Positions 37,777-47,421 of a stretch of DNA of 64,000 nucleotides are shown piece after piece. Both the position numbers and the translations under genes were made by a program. The stretch is from NCBI GenBank assembly GCA_018333075.1, contig BORH01000001.1, positions 1 through 64,000 of the forward strand. The letters are read 5' to 3'. Origin of the DNA: Heyndrickxia sporothermodurans. Lineage in GTDB: Bacteria > Bacillota > Bacilli > Bacillales > Bacillaceae_C. Within the stretch, counting starts at the first letter, position 1; each line of letters starts with the position of its first letter. The notes under the pieces were generated by a model. It was not told where the DNA came from and searched no databases. It saw only the letters and a program-made list of their open reading frames with translations.

Positions 37777-39021
37777 TCACTCCTTCATCTTTACTTCTGA
37801 TAAGTCTTCTTGAAGATTAAATTCATCATGCAAGGCATTAACAGCCTCTACTAAATCTTGTTCCTTTACTAAAACCCAAATAGTTGTATGGCTATCAGCC
37901 GATTGGAGGATTCGAATTCCCTTTTCGGAAAGAGCAGATACAATTTTATAAGTAACTCCAGGTACCCCCATAATCCCTGCTCCTACAACAGAAACCTTTG
38001 CACATCCTCTTTCAACAATCGGTTTATGTCCTAATTCCATTAAAACATGAACTGCTTTATCGATCACTTCTTCAGCTACAGTATATACAACACCTGTTGG
38101 AGAAATATTAATAAAATCTACACTTATGTGCTCATTTGCCATCGCTTTGAACACTTCAGATTGCAAATTATATTGGCCATCTTTTGCAATAACTTTAATT
38201 TGAGAAACTTTTGAAACATAGGCGATTCCTGTTACAAGTCGCTCCCTAATTATATCTGTTCCCTTGCTTTGGCGATTAACCGAAGTGACTAACGTCCCTA
38301 AATCATCTGAGTATGTCGAACGAATTCTAATAGGTATTTTAGCTTGCATCGCAATTTCGACTGCTCGTGGATGAATGACCTTTGCTCCCTGATAAGCCAT
38401 ATTACATACTTCCGTATAAGTAACTACGGGTAATCTACGCGCTTTCTGAGCAATTCTCGGATCAGCAGTCATAATGCCTTCAACATCAGTGAAAATGTCA
38501 ATCCACTCCGCATTTAACGCTACTCCTAATGCAGCAGCAGATGTATCACTTCCACCTCTACCAATAGTTGTCATATCTCCATTAGGTGCTGCTCCTTGAA
38601 ATCCGGCAACAACAACAACATCATATAATTGTAGTTCGCGCTGCAATCGATCACATTTCATTTTAATAATTTTTGCATTTGTATGCTCCGTATTTGTACG
38701 AAAACCCGCTTGGGCACCAGTTAAAGCTGTAGCTTTAATTCCTCTTTCCAGAAGCATATTGGAAAATACTAGACTCGAAATAATTTCTCCACAAGACAAT
38801 AGTGAATCTTGTTCTCTTTTATTTAAATGTGTTTTAGAACTATTAACCATTGATAATAAAGTATCTGTTGCATATGGGTCGCCCTTTCTTCCCATAGCAG
38901 AAACAACTACAACTACTTTATATCCATCATTTAATGCGTGTTCAATATGCTTTAAGGCATATTGTCTACTTTCTTCATCACGTACTGATGTACCACCAAA
39001 TTTTTGCACAATCAGTTTCAT
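37777..39021 (-). CDS. dapG: Aspartokinase I (diaminopimelate-sensitive type)
   Basis: Aspartokinase phosphorylates aspartate, the first step of the aspartate pathway. The 414-residue protein starts MKLIVQKFGGTSV with the nucleotide-binding KFGGT motif, and has GRGGSDTSAAAL and two C-terminal ACT domains (ISVDFINISPTGV region and LQSADSHTTIWVLV). Gene order with asd and dapA identifies DapG among Bacillus isozymes. I set the start at the ATG at 39021 because AGAGGTG is well placed for it. An upstream in-frame ATG at 39069 adds 16 residues that are not conserved. Confidence 0.95.
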   Translation of the reverse strand: MKLIVQKFGGTSVRDEESRQYALKHIEHALNDGYKVVVVVSAMGRKGDPYATDTLLSMVNSSKTHLNKREQDSLLSCGEIISSLVFSNMLLERGIKATALTGAQAGFRTNTEHTNAKIIKMKCDRLQRELQLYDVVVVAGFQGAAPNGDMTTIGRGGSDTSAAALGVALNAEWIDIFTDVEGIMTADPRIAQKARRLPVVTYTEVCNMAYQGAKVIHPRAVEIAMQAKIPIRIRSTYSDDLGTLVTSVNRQSKGTDIIRERLVTGIAYVSKVSQIKVIAKDGQYNLQSEVFKAMANEHISVDFINISPTGVVYTVAEEVIDKAVHVLMELGHKPIVERGCAKVSVVGAGIMGVPGVTYKIVSALSEKGIRILQSADSHTTIWVLVKEQDLVEAVNALHDEFNLQEDLSEVKMKE

Positions 39022-39219
39022 CATAACACCTCTAAAAATTAACTTAATAAGTAATATTTGCCGCCTCAATCGATGAAAGAGGTGTAAGGAAAATCAGTTA
39101 GGAGAAGTACAAATTACAAAACGGGCCTGCTTTTCAAAAAGGCTATCCACATATTAGTTAATGCTGAATTTCATGTTTATTAATGTTCAATAAATTTTCC
39201 TAATAAAATCATAAAAAAA

Positions 39220-40266
39220 CTATTTTACCAATTCAAGCTTAACCAAGCTTTCTGCTATTTGTACTGAATTCCATGCTGCACCTTTTAATAAATTATCAGA
39301 TACGACCCACATATGGAAGCCTTTATCTTCATCCAAATCCTTCCGAATTCTACCTACAAAAACATCATTTTTTCCAACTGCATGTGCAGGCATAGGATAT
39401 AGTTGCTCTTTCGGATTATCTTGGAGAACAATCCCATCGGCAGAACTAAGCAGAGTACGGATGCTTTCAACATCTATTCCCTCTTTTTCTATTTCTAAAT
39501 ATACGGATTCTGAATGACCTGTTTCAACTGGTAGACGCACGCAAGTTGCTGCTACTTTTAAATCAGGCATATGCATTATTTTCTTCGTTTCATTTATCAT
39601 TTTCATTTCTTCAAATGTATAACCATTTTCCACGAATTTATCGATTTGTGGAACAGCATTAAAGGCTATTTGATAATGCTTTTCATCACCTTTAACAGGC
39701 AATATTTTTGGTTTGAAGCCTTCATTTTCAATAATGGAGCGTGTTTGATTTTTTAACTCTTCTATTGCAGCTGCGCCAGCTCCAGAAACCGCTTGATAAG
39801 TTGAAACAATTACTTTTTTCAAGCCAAAAGCTTGACGAATAGGTTCAAGTGCGACAACCATCTGAATTGTAGAGCAATTAGGATTAGCTATAATTCCATT
39901 ATGAAGCTTTAAATCCTCTTCATTTACCTCAGGAACTACTAGAGGTACCTCTGGATCCATTCGATACGCACTTGTATTATCTATAACAATTGCACCACGT
40001 TTAACTGCTTCCGGTGCAAATAATTTCGAAATATTTCCACCCGCACTAAATAGAGCAATATCAACATTTTCAAAGCTTTCAGGCTTTGCTTCCTTGACAA
40101 CGACCTCTTCATTCCTAAACTTCTGTACTGTACCCGCTGATCGTGAAGAAGATAGGAGGGTAAGCTTGCGAATAGGAAAGTTACGCTCTTCTAAAGTACG
40201 AATCATTTGTTGTCCAACCGCACCTGTTGCGCCTACTACAGCTACATGAAAACCAGTTGTTGCCAT
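39220..40266 (-). CDS. asd: Aspartate-semialdehyde dehydrogenase
   Basis: Asd reduces aspartyl phosphate to aspartate semialdehyde with NADPH. The 348-residue protein has the Rossmann motif GATGAVGQQ (12-20), SAGGNISK, the active-site Cys131 in NPNCSTIQ, the GAGAAAI segment, and the conserved [10 protein letters not shown] near the end. ATG at 40266 follows AGGGG. It precedes dapG; about 200 bases between them show no terminator I would trust, so the three genes are likely cotranscribed. A SigA-like promoter lies upstream. Confidence 0.97.
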   Translation of the reverse strand: MATTGFHVAVVGATGAVGQQMIRTLEERNFPIRKLTLLSSSRSAGTVQKFRNEEVVVKEAKPESFENVDIALFSAGGNISKLFAPEAVKRGAIVIDNTSAYRMDPEVPLVVPEVNEEDLKLHNGIIANPNCSTIQMVVALEPIRQAFGLKKVIVSTYQAVSGAGAAAIEELKNQTRSIIENEGFKPKILPVKGDEKHYQIAFNAVPQIDKFVENGYTFEEMKMINETKKIMHMPDLKVAATCVRLPVETGHSESVYLEIEKEGIDVESIRTLLSSADGIVLQDNPKEQLYPMPAHAVGKNDVFVGRIRKDLDEDKGFHMWVVSDNLLKGAAWNSVQIAESLVKLELVK

Positions 40267-40349
40267 TAAACATTCCCCTTTTCAGAATTAACATATAACC
40301 TTATCATTAATGTAATGATAAACATTATTTTAACATATATATGGCTACT

Positions 40350-40378
40350 ACTATACTTTTTTCTATTATTTTAGTAAA
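40350..40378 (-). promoter_or_regulatory. Candidate SigA promoter of asd-dapG-dapA
   Basis: On the minus strand the -35 TTTACT (40373-40378) and -10 TATAGT (40350-40355) are exactly 17 bases apart, about 85 bases upstream of the asd start. Confidence 0.5.
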
Positions 40379-40449
40379 GGCTATTTTATGAAAAAGTATA
40401 TTTTCGTAAGATATAAATTGTCATCGAAATTTCATTTAAAGGCAACAAT

Positions 40450-40481
40450 ATTTATAGGGTGGATGGAGCCACCCTATAAAT
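40450..40481 (-). terminator. 13-bp perfect hairpin downstream of dpaB
   Basis: ATTTATAGGGTGG (40450-40462) and CCACCCTATAAAT (40469-40481) are perfect inverted arms with a six-base loop. No T-run follows on the minus strand (ATATTGTTG), so it may be a weak terminator or an mRNA 3'-end stabiliser separating dpaAB from asd. Confidence 0.55.
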
Positions 40482-40616
40482 GATTTCTTCATAAACACAG
40501 ATATAATTAAATCGGATGTTTATACTTTTGAATACGACTTTTAAATAAAAAAATTTTGTTATGTGTATATACATCTTTAGGTTTCATAAAGGGGCTATAA
40601 ATGTAAAGGAATTTTT

Positions 40617-41216
40617 TTATTCATCAAGAAAACGCTCGACAATAACTGGTTGAAGCTGATAACCTTCCATTGCTGCTTCTACTGTTCTTTGTAAGTCTGA
40701 CATTCTTGCAACCATTGAATTTGGCTTACGAACCGGATCATCCTGTCCATAAGGAATAAAGTAAATATTTTTTGTAGACATTAACCTCATTAGATTTACT
40801 CCATTTAACCCCAAAGCATCATTTGTTGAAATTCCCAATACAACTGGTTTTCTGTTTCGTAAAGTTGCTTTTGCCGCCATTAGTACTGGGGAGTCAGTAA
40901 GGGCATTTGCCATTTTGCTCATTGAATTACCGGTTAAAGGAGCAATCACCATACAATCTAAAGGAAGCTTCGGACCTAACGGTTCAGCGTCCACAATCGA
41001 ATCAATGACTTTCCTACCTGTGACCTGTTCAATTCGATCAATCCAATCCTCCCCTTTACCAAAACGTGTTTCTGTACTTTTTACAGTAAAAGTAACTACC
41101 GGAATGACCTCAGCACCCGCTTCAACTAGATTTTTTATTTCTGGAAACACTGCATCGTACGTACAATGTGAACCTGTTAATCCAAATCCTATGCGTTTTC
41201 CCTTTACACTCATCAT
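40617..41216 (-). CDS. spoVFB: Dipicolinate synthase subunit B
   Basis: DpaB (SpoVFB) with DpaA makes dipicolinic acid, the major small molecule of the spore core. The 199-residue flavoprotein-type subunit has GFGLTGSHCTYDAVFPEI at the start, MVIAPLTGNSMSKMANALTD in the middle and PKLPLD before it, all typical of the HFCD flavoprotein family. Tandem ATG codons at 41216 and 41213 are both possible, with AAAGGAG upstream. It is one base from the dpaA stop codon, consistent with coupled translation in the mother cell. Confidence 0.96.
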   Translation of the reverse strand: MMSVKGKRIGFGLTGSHCTYDAVFPEIKNLVEAGAEVIPVVTFTVKSTETRFGKGEDWIDRIEQVTGRKVIDSIVDAEPLGPKLPLDCMVIAPLTGNSMSKMANALTDSPVLMAAKATLRNRKPVVLGISTNDALGLNGVNLMRLMSTKNIYFIPYGQDDPVRKPNSMVARMSDLQRTVEAAMEGYQLQPVIVERFLDE

Positions 41217-42113
41217 TCATTTCTCCTTTCTTTTAATTACATCTTCTTCTAAAAGCTGTATAAGCACATTTCCTAGAATTTGTCCTGCTGTCTTAGGTGC
41301 GACAATACCAGGTAAACTAGGAGCAAGCAGTGCCTTTATCCCACGCTTTTCTGCATATCGAAAATCTGTTCCCCCTGGTTTTGAGGCTAAATCTATAATT
41401 AAGGTCTGTGTTGGCATCTTTTGAATAACAGCAGCATTCACAATTAAATGCGGAATCGTATTAATACAAATATCCAAATTTTTCACCTCATGTTCCAAAT
41501 CTTTCAAATGGAATGGAGCTAACCCCATTTCTTCAATTCGGGCAATATGTTCAGTCTTTCTAGCACCTACTGTTACTTTTGCTCCTAAATGATGAAATGC
41601 GCGAGCGATGCTCATCCCCACTCTACCTAAACCAAGGACTGCAACTTTGGAACCATGAATAGTAAATTCCGTATGTTGAATAGCCATCATAATGGTTCCT
41701 TCAACAGTTGGAATTGAATTATATATTGCAACATCATCACGTTCGAATAATTTCACTAGCTTACGATTCGCTTTTTTCGTGATATTGTCCAAATAAGGAT
41801 TGCTTATTCCTGAATAGATAGTGCAATAATCTGGTGTCTTTAAGATAATATCTTCAGTTAATTTAACTTCTTCATTAGAAAATATCGTATCCACTTGTCC
41901 TTCTAAATTTGTTCCAGTCACAGGTAAAATAATCGCATCAATTTCTTTAAAATTTACTTCACTGACCTTTTCTTTGAATACGCCAGAAAAAACATGATCT
42001 AATTGCTCAAATCCAATTAGCGATAGTCTTGCGTCTAATTCTGCTAATTTGCGGATTACCTCCAATTGACGGGCATCTCCTCCAATGACGGCAATCTGCA
42101 ATCCGGTCAACAT
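41217..42113 (-). CDS. spoVFA: Dipicolinate synthase subunit A
   Basis: DpaA is the NAD(P)-dependent subunit of dipicolinate synthase, using the product of DapA. The 298-residue protein starts MLTGLQIAVIGGDARQLEVI, identical in layout to B. subtilis DpaA (297 residues). It has a second Rossmann motif in AVLGLGRVGMSIAR and ends with GIVAPKTAGQILGNVL. I chose the ATG at 42113 because the frame upstream to 42308 runs through the ymxH terminator and a promoter. AAGGTG lies nine bases upstream. A SigK-type promoter precedes it, matching mother-cell expression. Confidence 0.96.
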   Translation of the reverse strand: MLTGLQIAVIGGDARQLEVIRKLAELDARLSLIGFEQLDHVFSGVFKEKVSEVNFKEIDAIILPVTGTNLEGQVDTIFSNEEVKLTEDIILKTPDYCTIYSGISNPYLDNITKKANRKLVKLFERDDVAIYNSIPTVEGTIMMAIQHTEFTIHGSKVAVLGLGRVGMSIARAFHHLGAKVTVGARKTEHIARIEEMGLAPFHLKDLEHEVKNLDICINTIPHLIVNAAVIQKMPTQTLIIDLASKPGGTDFRYAEKRGIKALLAPSLPGIVAPKTAGQILGNVLIQLLEEDVIKRKEK

Positions 42114-42156
42114 CAATATCGTCACCTTCTTAAAAGATTTTCGCTTATCACTTAAA

Positions 42157-42185
42157 CATTTTATGTAATAGATTTGTATTAGGTG
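42157..42185 (-). promoter_or_regulatory. Candidate SigK promoter of dpaAB
   Basis: On the minus strand the -35 CACC (42182-42185) is followed by 16 bases and the -10 CATAAAATG (42157-42165). SigK promoters have AC in the -35 and CATANNNTA in the -10 at this spacing; one -10 base differs. The spoVF operon of B. subtilis is SigK-dependent. Confidence 0.55.
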
Positions 42186-42200
42186 ATTTATCCATAAAAT

Positions 42201-42227
42201 AAAAAAAGATTGACCACATAGCCAATC
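42201..42227 (-). terminator. Intrinsic terminator of ymxH
   Basis: GATTG (42208-42212) and CAATC (42223-42227) with additional inner pairing form a short stem, followed on the minus strand by TTTTTTTATTTTATGG. It ends the mlpA-independent ymxH unit just upstream of the dpaA promoter. Confidence 0.75.
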
Positions 42228-42244
42228 AAACTCCCATTCCATTA

Positions 42245-42481
42245 TTAATAATGTTCCGGTACTTCTAAAATAATCATATCTGAACCGATAGTCCGAATCT
42301 GCTGCCAAGGTACTTTTATTTCACTGCTTTGTTTCCTCATCCACTTCCCTGTTGGAATAATTAACGAATGAATTTGTCCTGATTTTTCATTGAATTCTAA
42401 ATCTGTATGACCTAATACACCTAACCTCTCAGCCTTTTTAAAATCGACAATTTCTTTTCCACTTAATTCACTTAACCGCAT
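42245..42481 (-). CDS. ymxH: YlmC/YmxH family sporulation protein
   Basis: The 78-residue PRC-barrel-like protein (MRLSELSGKEIVDFKKAERL, then EFNEKSGQIHSLIIPTGKW and IRTIGSDMIILEV) belongs to the YlmC/YmxH family annotated with sporulation in Firmicutes. The position between mlpA and spoVFA is the same as in B. subtilis. Such barrels usually mediate binding. The role is unknown. Confidence 0.9.
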   Translation of the reverse strand: MRLSELSGKEIVDFKKAERLGVLGHTDLEFNEKSGQIHSLIIPTGKWMRKQSSEIKVPWQQIRTIGSDMIILEVPEHY

Positions 42482-42616
42482 ATATGAAAACCTCCTTTAC
42501 CACACTCTTAATAACAATGTATCGCTTGTCAGCCAATTTTAGAACAAGTTATAGAAAGACAAAGTAATCTAAACAATAAGAAGAGCGCGAGAGATTTTTC
42601 ATAACTTATACTCAAA

Positions 42617-42642
42617 AAAATACCCCTTTATAAAAAGGGGTA
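42617..42642 (-). terminator. Intrinsic terminator of mlpA
   Basis: TACCCCTTT (42621-42629) pairs with AAAGGGGTA (42634-42642), followed on the minus strand by TTTTTTTGAG. It lies eight bases after the mlpA stop codon. Confidence 0.9.
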
Positions 42643-42650
42643 TAAAGAAA

Positions 42651-43889
42651 TTATTGAATGTTTTTTGGTAATTGACCAGATGGACTTACCAAAGCAACAG
42701 AGTATTTAGAAGTGAAAATTTTCTTTGATAATTGATTTACATGATCAATGGAAACTTGATCAATTTGCTCCACAATTTCATCAAGTGAGCGATGCTTCCC
42801 TAATAATAATTCATTTTTTCCGTTACGGCTCATCCTACTATTTGTACTTTCTAAACTGAGCATTAAATTTCCTTTTAGCTGTTCCTTGCAGTTCCGTACT
42901 TCTTTTTCGGTCACTCCACTGCCTTTTATCGTGTCTAACGTAGATTGAATCGTGTCAAACAGATGATCTAATTGTTTTGCACCTGTTCCAGCATAAATAG
43001 TTACCATTCCTGTGTCCTGATATGATGAATGATAGGAAAACACAGAATAAGCTAATCCTCTTTGTTCACGAACTTCTTGAAATAATCTTGATGACATACT
43101 TCCACCTAAAATGTTGTTTAAAACTATTAAATCATAAATCTCATCATGTCCTATCGGTAAACCTTCAAAACCTAAGCACAAATGGGCTTGTTCCGTATCC
43201 TTTTTTCTTACACTTTTATTAAAATGGAAGGTAGGAACTTTTTCTTCTCGTAAATGATTTCCGCCTTCATAAGACCCGAATAATCCCTCCACCTGATGGA
43301 TAAAAGATTCTTTTACATTTCCTGCAATCGAAATAACAACCTTATCTGGTGTATACTTATCATGCATATATTGTTTTAACGTTTGACCTGAAAAAGTATC
43401 TAATGTTTCTTCAGTACCTAAGATTGGATATCCTAGAGGATGATTTTCATAAACAGCTTTACTTAACAAATCATGTACAATATCATCAGGAGTATCTTCA
43501 TACATTTTAATTTCTTCATAAACAACATTCTTCTCTTTCTTCAATTCTTCATCAACAAAAGTCGAGTGAAAAAACATATCTGAAAGAGTTTCAAGAGCAA
43601 ATTGAGCATGATTATCTAAAACCTTAGCATAGTAACAAGTATATTCCTTTGAAGTAAATGCATTTACTTGTCCACCTATTGAATCAAATGCCTCTGCAAT
43701 TTCCTTTGCAGATTTTGTTTTGGTTCCTTTGAAAAACATGTGCTCCAAAAAGTGTGATATCCCATTATTTTCTGTATGCTCATTTCTAGAGCCTGTTCCA
43801 ATCCATATTCCAATAGCTACCGAACGAACAGTTGGAATTTCTTCAAGTACAATTCTTAGTCCATTTTGGCAAGTATATTTCTTAATCAA
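42651..43889 (-). CDS. mlpA: M16 zinc metallopeptidase MlpA (YmxG)
   Basis: MlpA is a cytoplasmic peptidase of the mitochondrial-processing-peptidase family; in B. subtilis it was reported to affect protease gene expression. The 412-residue protein has the inverted zinc motif HFLEH at 46-50, the distal glutamate in VVYEEIKMYEDTPDD, and the C-terminal GGSMSSRLFQEVREQRGLAYS block. I set the start at TTG 43889, seven bases after AGGAGG, because this gives the family N-terminus IKKYTCQNGLRIV. The longer frame to 43961 overlaps ylxY and is not conserved. Confidence 0.95.
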   Translation of the reverse strand: MIKKYTCQNGLRIVLEEIPTVRSVAIGIWIGTGSRNEHTENNGISHFLEHMFFKGTKTKSAKEIAEAFDSIGGQVNAFTSKEYTCYYAKVLDNHAQFALETLSDMFFHSTFVDEELKKEKNVVYEEIKMYEDTPDDIVHDLLSKAVYENHPLGYPILGTEETLDTFSGQTLKQYMHDKYTPDKVVISIAGNVKESFIHQVEGLFGSYEGGNHLREEKVPTFHFNKSVRKKDTEQAHLCLGFEGLPIGHDEIYDLIVLNNILGGSMSSRLFQEVREQRGLAYSVFSYHSSYQDTGMVTIYAGTGAKQLDHLFDTIQSTLDTIKGSGVTEKEVRNCKEQLKGNLMLSLESTNSRMSRNGKNELLLGKHRSLDEIVEQIDQVSIDHVNQLSKKIFTSKYSVALVSPSGQLPKNIQ

Positions 43890-43938
43890 AGTTTTTCCTC
43901 CTAAACTTGGTGTGTAGACACCATTAAGGAAATGAAAA

Positions 43939-44946
43939 TTAATCATTTTTTTCTTTATCATTTCCTAAATTTAATTTTCCATCATTAGCTTTAATAATCC
44001 GTTCTTCATCCATTAACTTAGATACTGTTCCAATACGTAGCTGTTTTTCCCTAATATCTTTTATTAATCGAGGTAATGCTTTTGCAGTTGAATCCGTAGG
44101 ATGCATAAGAATAAGTGCTCCTGAATGAACCTTGGAAATTACCCGATTTACAATCGTATCAGGAGATGGCTTTTGCCAATCTATTGTATCGACACTCCAC
44201 ATAATCGTACGGAGATTCATTGAATGAGCAATTTCAACCACTTCATCTCGATAGCTTCCACTAGGAGGAGCAAATAATCTAACTTGTTTTCCAGTTGTAG
44301 CTTTAATCACTTGATTTGTTTGAATTATTTGTTCCCGTATTCGATCAGAAGAAAGCAGTTTCATATCGGGATGGGTATAAGAATGGTTTCCTACTTCATG
44401 ACCAGAATCGACAATCATACTTGCTAAATCTGGATTTTCCTTCACCCATCTTCCTTCAAGAAAAAAAGTAGCATGAACATTGTTTTCCTTTAGTGTTTTT
44501 AAAATGGAAGGTAAATATTCATTTCCCCAAGCAACGTTTATTAGAAAACTTACCATAGGCTTATCAGGGTTGCCACGATAAATTGGAGCAGGTGACAAAT
44601 CATTTAAATGTACTTTCGCAGGAATTTGTTTAAATACAAGCTTATTTTCGTCAAATTTCCCATCTTTTTTCATATTATTGTAGGAGGATTTTATATCCAC
44701 CTCAATCCCATTATAGCCGGGGATTGCTTTCCATACCCGGTCAATTTTTGCATCCTGAGGATTAATTGAATAGTTTTTTGAAGCCTGTATAATTTGATTA
44801 TATAAATCATTTTGCTTAGTAGGTATGTAATTTGTATCCTCTTTCAAATAAGAAAGATACTTTTCAGTTAATGGATTATTAACGATTGACAATGTAAGGA
44901 TAGCAATCATAACTATTCCAATCAAGTTTTTTTTAATTATTTTCAC
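43939..44946 (-). CDS. ylxY: YlxY-like polysaccharide deacetylase family protein
   Basis: The 335-residue protein has an N-terminal hydrophobic anchor or signal (IGIVMIAILTLSIV, residues 8-21) and a NodB-type domain from about residue 130. Motif 2 is intact (HEVGNHSYTHPD, His-x3-His) and motif 3 reads FAPPSGSYRDEV. Motif 1, usually TFDDGP, reads SFLINVAWGN, so the catalytic and metal Asp residues are missing there. This is a family trait of YlxY-like proteins and makes true deacetylase activity doubtful. The start is GTG at 44946 with AAAGGAGG upstream. It lies between pnp and mlpA, as in B. subtilis, and is probably sporulation-linked. Confidence 0.9.
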   Translation of the reverse strand: MKIIKKNLIGIVMIAILTLSIVNNPLTEKYLSYLKEDTNYIPTKQNDLYNQIIQASKNYSINPQDAKIDRVWKAIPGYNGIEVDIKSSYNNMKKDGKFDENKLVFKQIPAKVHLNDLSPAPIYRGNPDKPMVSFLINVAWGNEYLPSILKTLKENNVHATFFLEGRWVKENPDLASMIVDSGHEVGNHSYTHPDMKLLSSDRIREQIIQTNQVIKATTGKQVRLFAPPSGSYRDEVVEIAHSMNLRTIMWSVDTIDWQKPSPDTIVNRVISKVHSGALILMHPTDSTAKALPRLIKDIREKQLRIGTVSKLMDEERIIKANDGKLNLGNDKEKND

Positions 44947-45029
44947 CTTGAACTTCCTCCTTTTATAAAAAAATATGTAGGAGGAGGACAAGGTAGAACA
45001 ATGTTTACTCTACAACTTACTTCAACTTG

Positions 45030-45235
45030 TTAAAAGAAAAGCGCAAGTGAATTACTCAATGACGTACGGACTGGGAAAATTAGCAGTTCAATTTTCCTTG
45101 AAAAAAACTTCCACTGAGATAAAGGAAAGAAAAGGTGAAATAATAGGCGAATCGATACTTGCTTATCATAGGGAGTAGTCCTGACCTACGATATTCGACG
45201 GGGCTTGCACTAGCCATATCAGGCACTTTACATCA
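45030..45235. repeat. Candidate dispersed intergenic repeat (pnp-ylxY spacer)
   Basis: This spacer has no open frame but is distinct in composition. On the plus strand it contains AAAAGCGCAAGTGAATTACT, then GACGTACGGACTGGGAAAAT, a CTTCCACTGAGATAAAGGAA segment, AGGCGAATCGATACTTGC, and CATAGGGAGTAGTCCTGACC with CCTACG pairing to CGATATTCGACGGGGC-type sequence, ending in ATCAGGC. It has the look of the long Bacillaceae intergenic repeats that begin with AAAAGCGCAAG. A folded RNA is also possible. Copy number cannot be tested here. Confidence 0.45.
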
Positions 45236-45275
45236 TTTATACCCTTATAAAAATTTTTTCCTTAGTTATTTATAA

Positions 45276-45303
45276 ATAAAAAAAGCCAGGTAATTGCCTG
45301 ACT
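45276..45303 (-). terminator. Intrinsic terminator of pnp
   Basis: AGCCAGG (45284-45290) pairs with CCTGACT (45297-45303), with one G-U pair in the RNA, followed on the minus strand by TTTTTTTATTTAT. It abuts the pnp stop codon. Confidence 0.88.
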
Positions 45304-47421
45304 TTACTCTTTATCTTTATTCTCATTTTGTTCCTTTAAAACTGCTTTTCGAGAAAGATTTACACGCCCTTGATTATCAATTTCAAGAACTTTAACAAGA
45401 ATTTCATCACCAATTTTCAAAACATCTTCAACTTTGCGTACTCGTTCTTCAGCAATTTCAGAAATATGGACAAGGCCATCTTTGCCACTAAATATTTCAA
45501 CAAAAGCACCGAACTTTTCAATTCGTTTAACTTTACCTAAGTAAATTTGTCCAACTTCAACTTCACGAACAATGTCTTCGATAATTTTCTTCGCTTTTTT
45601 ATTCATTTCCTCATTGGCAGATGAAATAAAAATAGTTCCGTCTTGTTCAATATCGATTTTTACACCAGTCTCTTCAATAATTTTATTGATTTGCTTTCCA
45701 CTTGGTCCAATTACATCTCTAATCTTATCAGGATTAATGGACATAGTAAGAATTTTTGGTGCATAGGTTGAAAGCTCTTCACGCGGACCAGAAATTGTAG
45801 ACAGCATATGGTTTAAAATTTGCATTCTGCCTTGTTTTGCTTGCTGCAATGCTTCTTCTAGGATTTGACGAGATAATCCTTCAATTTTAATATCCATTTG
45901 CAGAGCTGTAACTCCATTTTCAGTACCTGCAACTTTAAAGTCCATATCACCTAAATGGTCTTCCATCCCCTGGATATCTGTTAAAACAGTATAATGCTCT
46001 CCAGATTTAACAAGACCCATAGCAATTCCAGCAACTGGGGCTTTAATTGGAACACCTGCATCCATCATAGCTAAAGTACTTGCACATATACTTGCTTGTG
46101 AAGTAGATCCGTTTGATTCAAGTACTTCAGAAACTAAGCGGATTGTATATGGAAATTGTTGTTCATTTGGAATAACAGGTTCTAATGCTCTTTCTCCTAA
46201 AGCTCCATGACCAATTTCTCGTCGTCCAGGACTTCTCATAGGTCCAGTTTCACCAACACTAAATTGAGGGAAATTATAGTGATGCATAAATCTCTTAGAT
46301 TCTTCAATGCCTAAACCGTCTAATATTTGCACATCACCTAATGCACCAAGTGTACATATACTCAATGCTTGGGTTTGTCCACGTGTAAATAACCCTGAAC
46401 CATGAGTTCTTGGTAAAAGTCCCACTTCAGAAGAAAGTGGACGAATTTCATCGATTTTACGGCCATCGGGACGAATTTTTTCTTCCGTAATTAATCGTCG
46501 AACTTCACCTTTTACAAGATTGTTCAAAATCTGTTTTACTTGTTTTAATGTATCTTCCGCTAGTTCTTCTTTTTCTTCATATTTAGCAATTACATCTTCT
46601 TTAACCGCTTTTATTGCATCTTCTCTAGCATGCTTTTCTTGAACCTGTATTGCTTTTAATAAATCTTCTTCACACAAAGCTTTAACTTCAGCTTCCAAAT
46701 TTGCATCAATTTCGTATAAAGAAATTTCCATTTTTTCTTTACCGACTTTTTCAACAATCTCTTCTTGAAACTTAATTAATTTTTTAATTTCTTCATGACC
46801 ATACATGATTGCTTCTAACATTGTTTCTTCTGGCACTTCATTCGCACCAGCTTCAACCATATTGATTGCATCCTTTGTTCCTGCAACCGTTAAATGCATG
46901 TCACTTTTTTCCATTTGAGAAACTGTTGGATTAATCACAAATTCTCCATCTATACGACCTACAACGACTCCTGCGATAGGTCCTTGAAATGGAATATCAG
47001 ATATGGATAATGAAAGGGATGAACCAAACATAGCTGCCATTTCTGAAGGACAATCTTGATCGACACTCATTACTATACTTACTACTTGAACTTCATTTCT
47101 AAACCCATCGGCAAATAAAGGACGGATTGGACGGTCGATTAATCGACTGGCAAGAATAGCCTTTTCGCTTGGGCGACCTTCCCGTTTAATAAATCCTCCC
47201 GGTATTTTACCTACTGCATATAAACGTTCTTCATAATTTACTGTTAAAGGAAAGAAATCTACTGATTTCGGTTCCTTGGATGCTGTAGCCGTACTTAATA
47301 CAGCTGTATCACCATAGCGTACAAGAACAGCTCCATTTGCTTGTTTAGCTAGCTGGCCAATTTCTACTGTTAATTCACGTCCAGCCCAATCTATGGTAAA
47401 TGCTTGTTTTTCTTGATCCAT
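45304..47421 (-). CDS. pnp: Polyribonucleotide nucleotidyltransferase (PNPase)
   Basis: PNPase is the main 3'-5' phosphorolytic exoribonuclease. The 705-residue protein has two RNase PH domains (first with [21 protein letters not shown], second with [17 protein letters not shown] and the catalytic DMDFKVAGT segment), an alpha-helical linker, a KH domain with [14 protein letters not shown], and a C-terminal S1 domain ([20 protein letters not shown], split across about 625-645). The length equals that of B. subtilis PnpA (705). ATG at 47421 has GGAG upstream. It has its own terminator and follows rpsO after that gene's terminator. Confidence 0.97.
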   Translation of the reverse strand: MDQEKQAFTIDWAGRELTVEIGQLAKQANGAVLVRYGDTAVLSTATASKEPKSVDFFPLTVNYEERLYAVGKIPGGFIKREGRPSEKAILASRLIDRPIRPLFADGFRNEVQVVSIVMSVDQDCPSEMAAMFGSSLSLSISDIPFQGPIAGVVVGRIDGEFVINPTVSQMEKSDMHLTVAGTKDAINMVEAGANEVPEETMLEAIMYGHEEIKKLIKFQEEIVEKVGKEKMEISLYEIDANLEAEVKALCEEDLLKAIQVQEKHAREDAIKAVKEDVIAKYEEKEELAEDTLKQVKQILNNLVKGEVRRLITEEKIRPDGRKIDEIRPLSSEVGLLPRTHGSGLFTRGQTQALSICTLGALGDVQILDGLGIEESKRFMHHYNFPQFSVGETGPMRSPGRREIGHGALGERALEPVIPNEQQFPYTIRLVSEVLESNGSTSQASICASTLAMMDAGVPIKAPVAGIAMGLVKSGEHYTVLTDIQGMEDHLGDMDFKVAGTENGVTALQMDIKIEGLSRQILEEALQQAKQGRMQILNHMLSTISGPREELSTYAPKILTMSINPDKIRDVIGPSGKQINKIIEETGVKIDIEQDGTIFISSANEEMNKKAKKIIEDIVREVEVGQIYLGKVKRIEKFGAFVEIFSGKDGLVHISEIAEERVRKVEDVLKIGDEILVKVLEIDNQGRVNLSRKAVLKEQNENKDKE

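Noticed and set aside
39070-39219. Possible lysine riboswitch upstream of dapG
   Set aside because: The asd-dapG spacer contains AGAGGTG and GAGGCGG-like pieces, but none of the ordered conserved core of the L-box could be found, and B. subtilis dapG is not known to have one.
41217-42308. 363-codon version of spoVFA
   Set aside because: The extension crosses a terminator and a SigK-type promoter and lacks similarity to DpaA; the ATG at 42113 fits.
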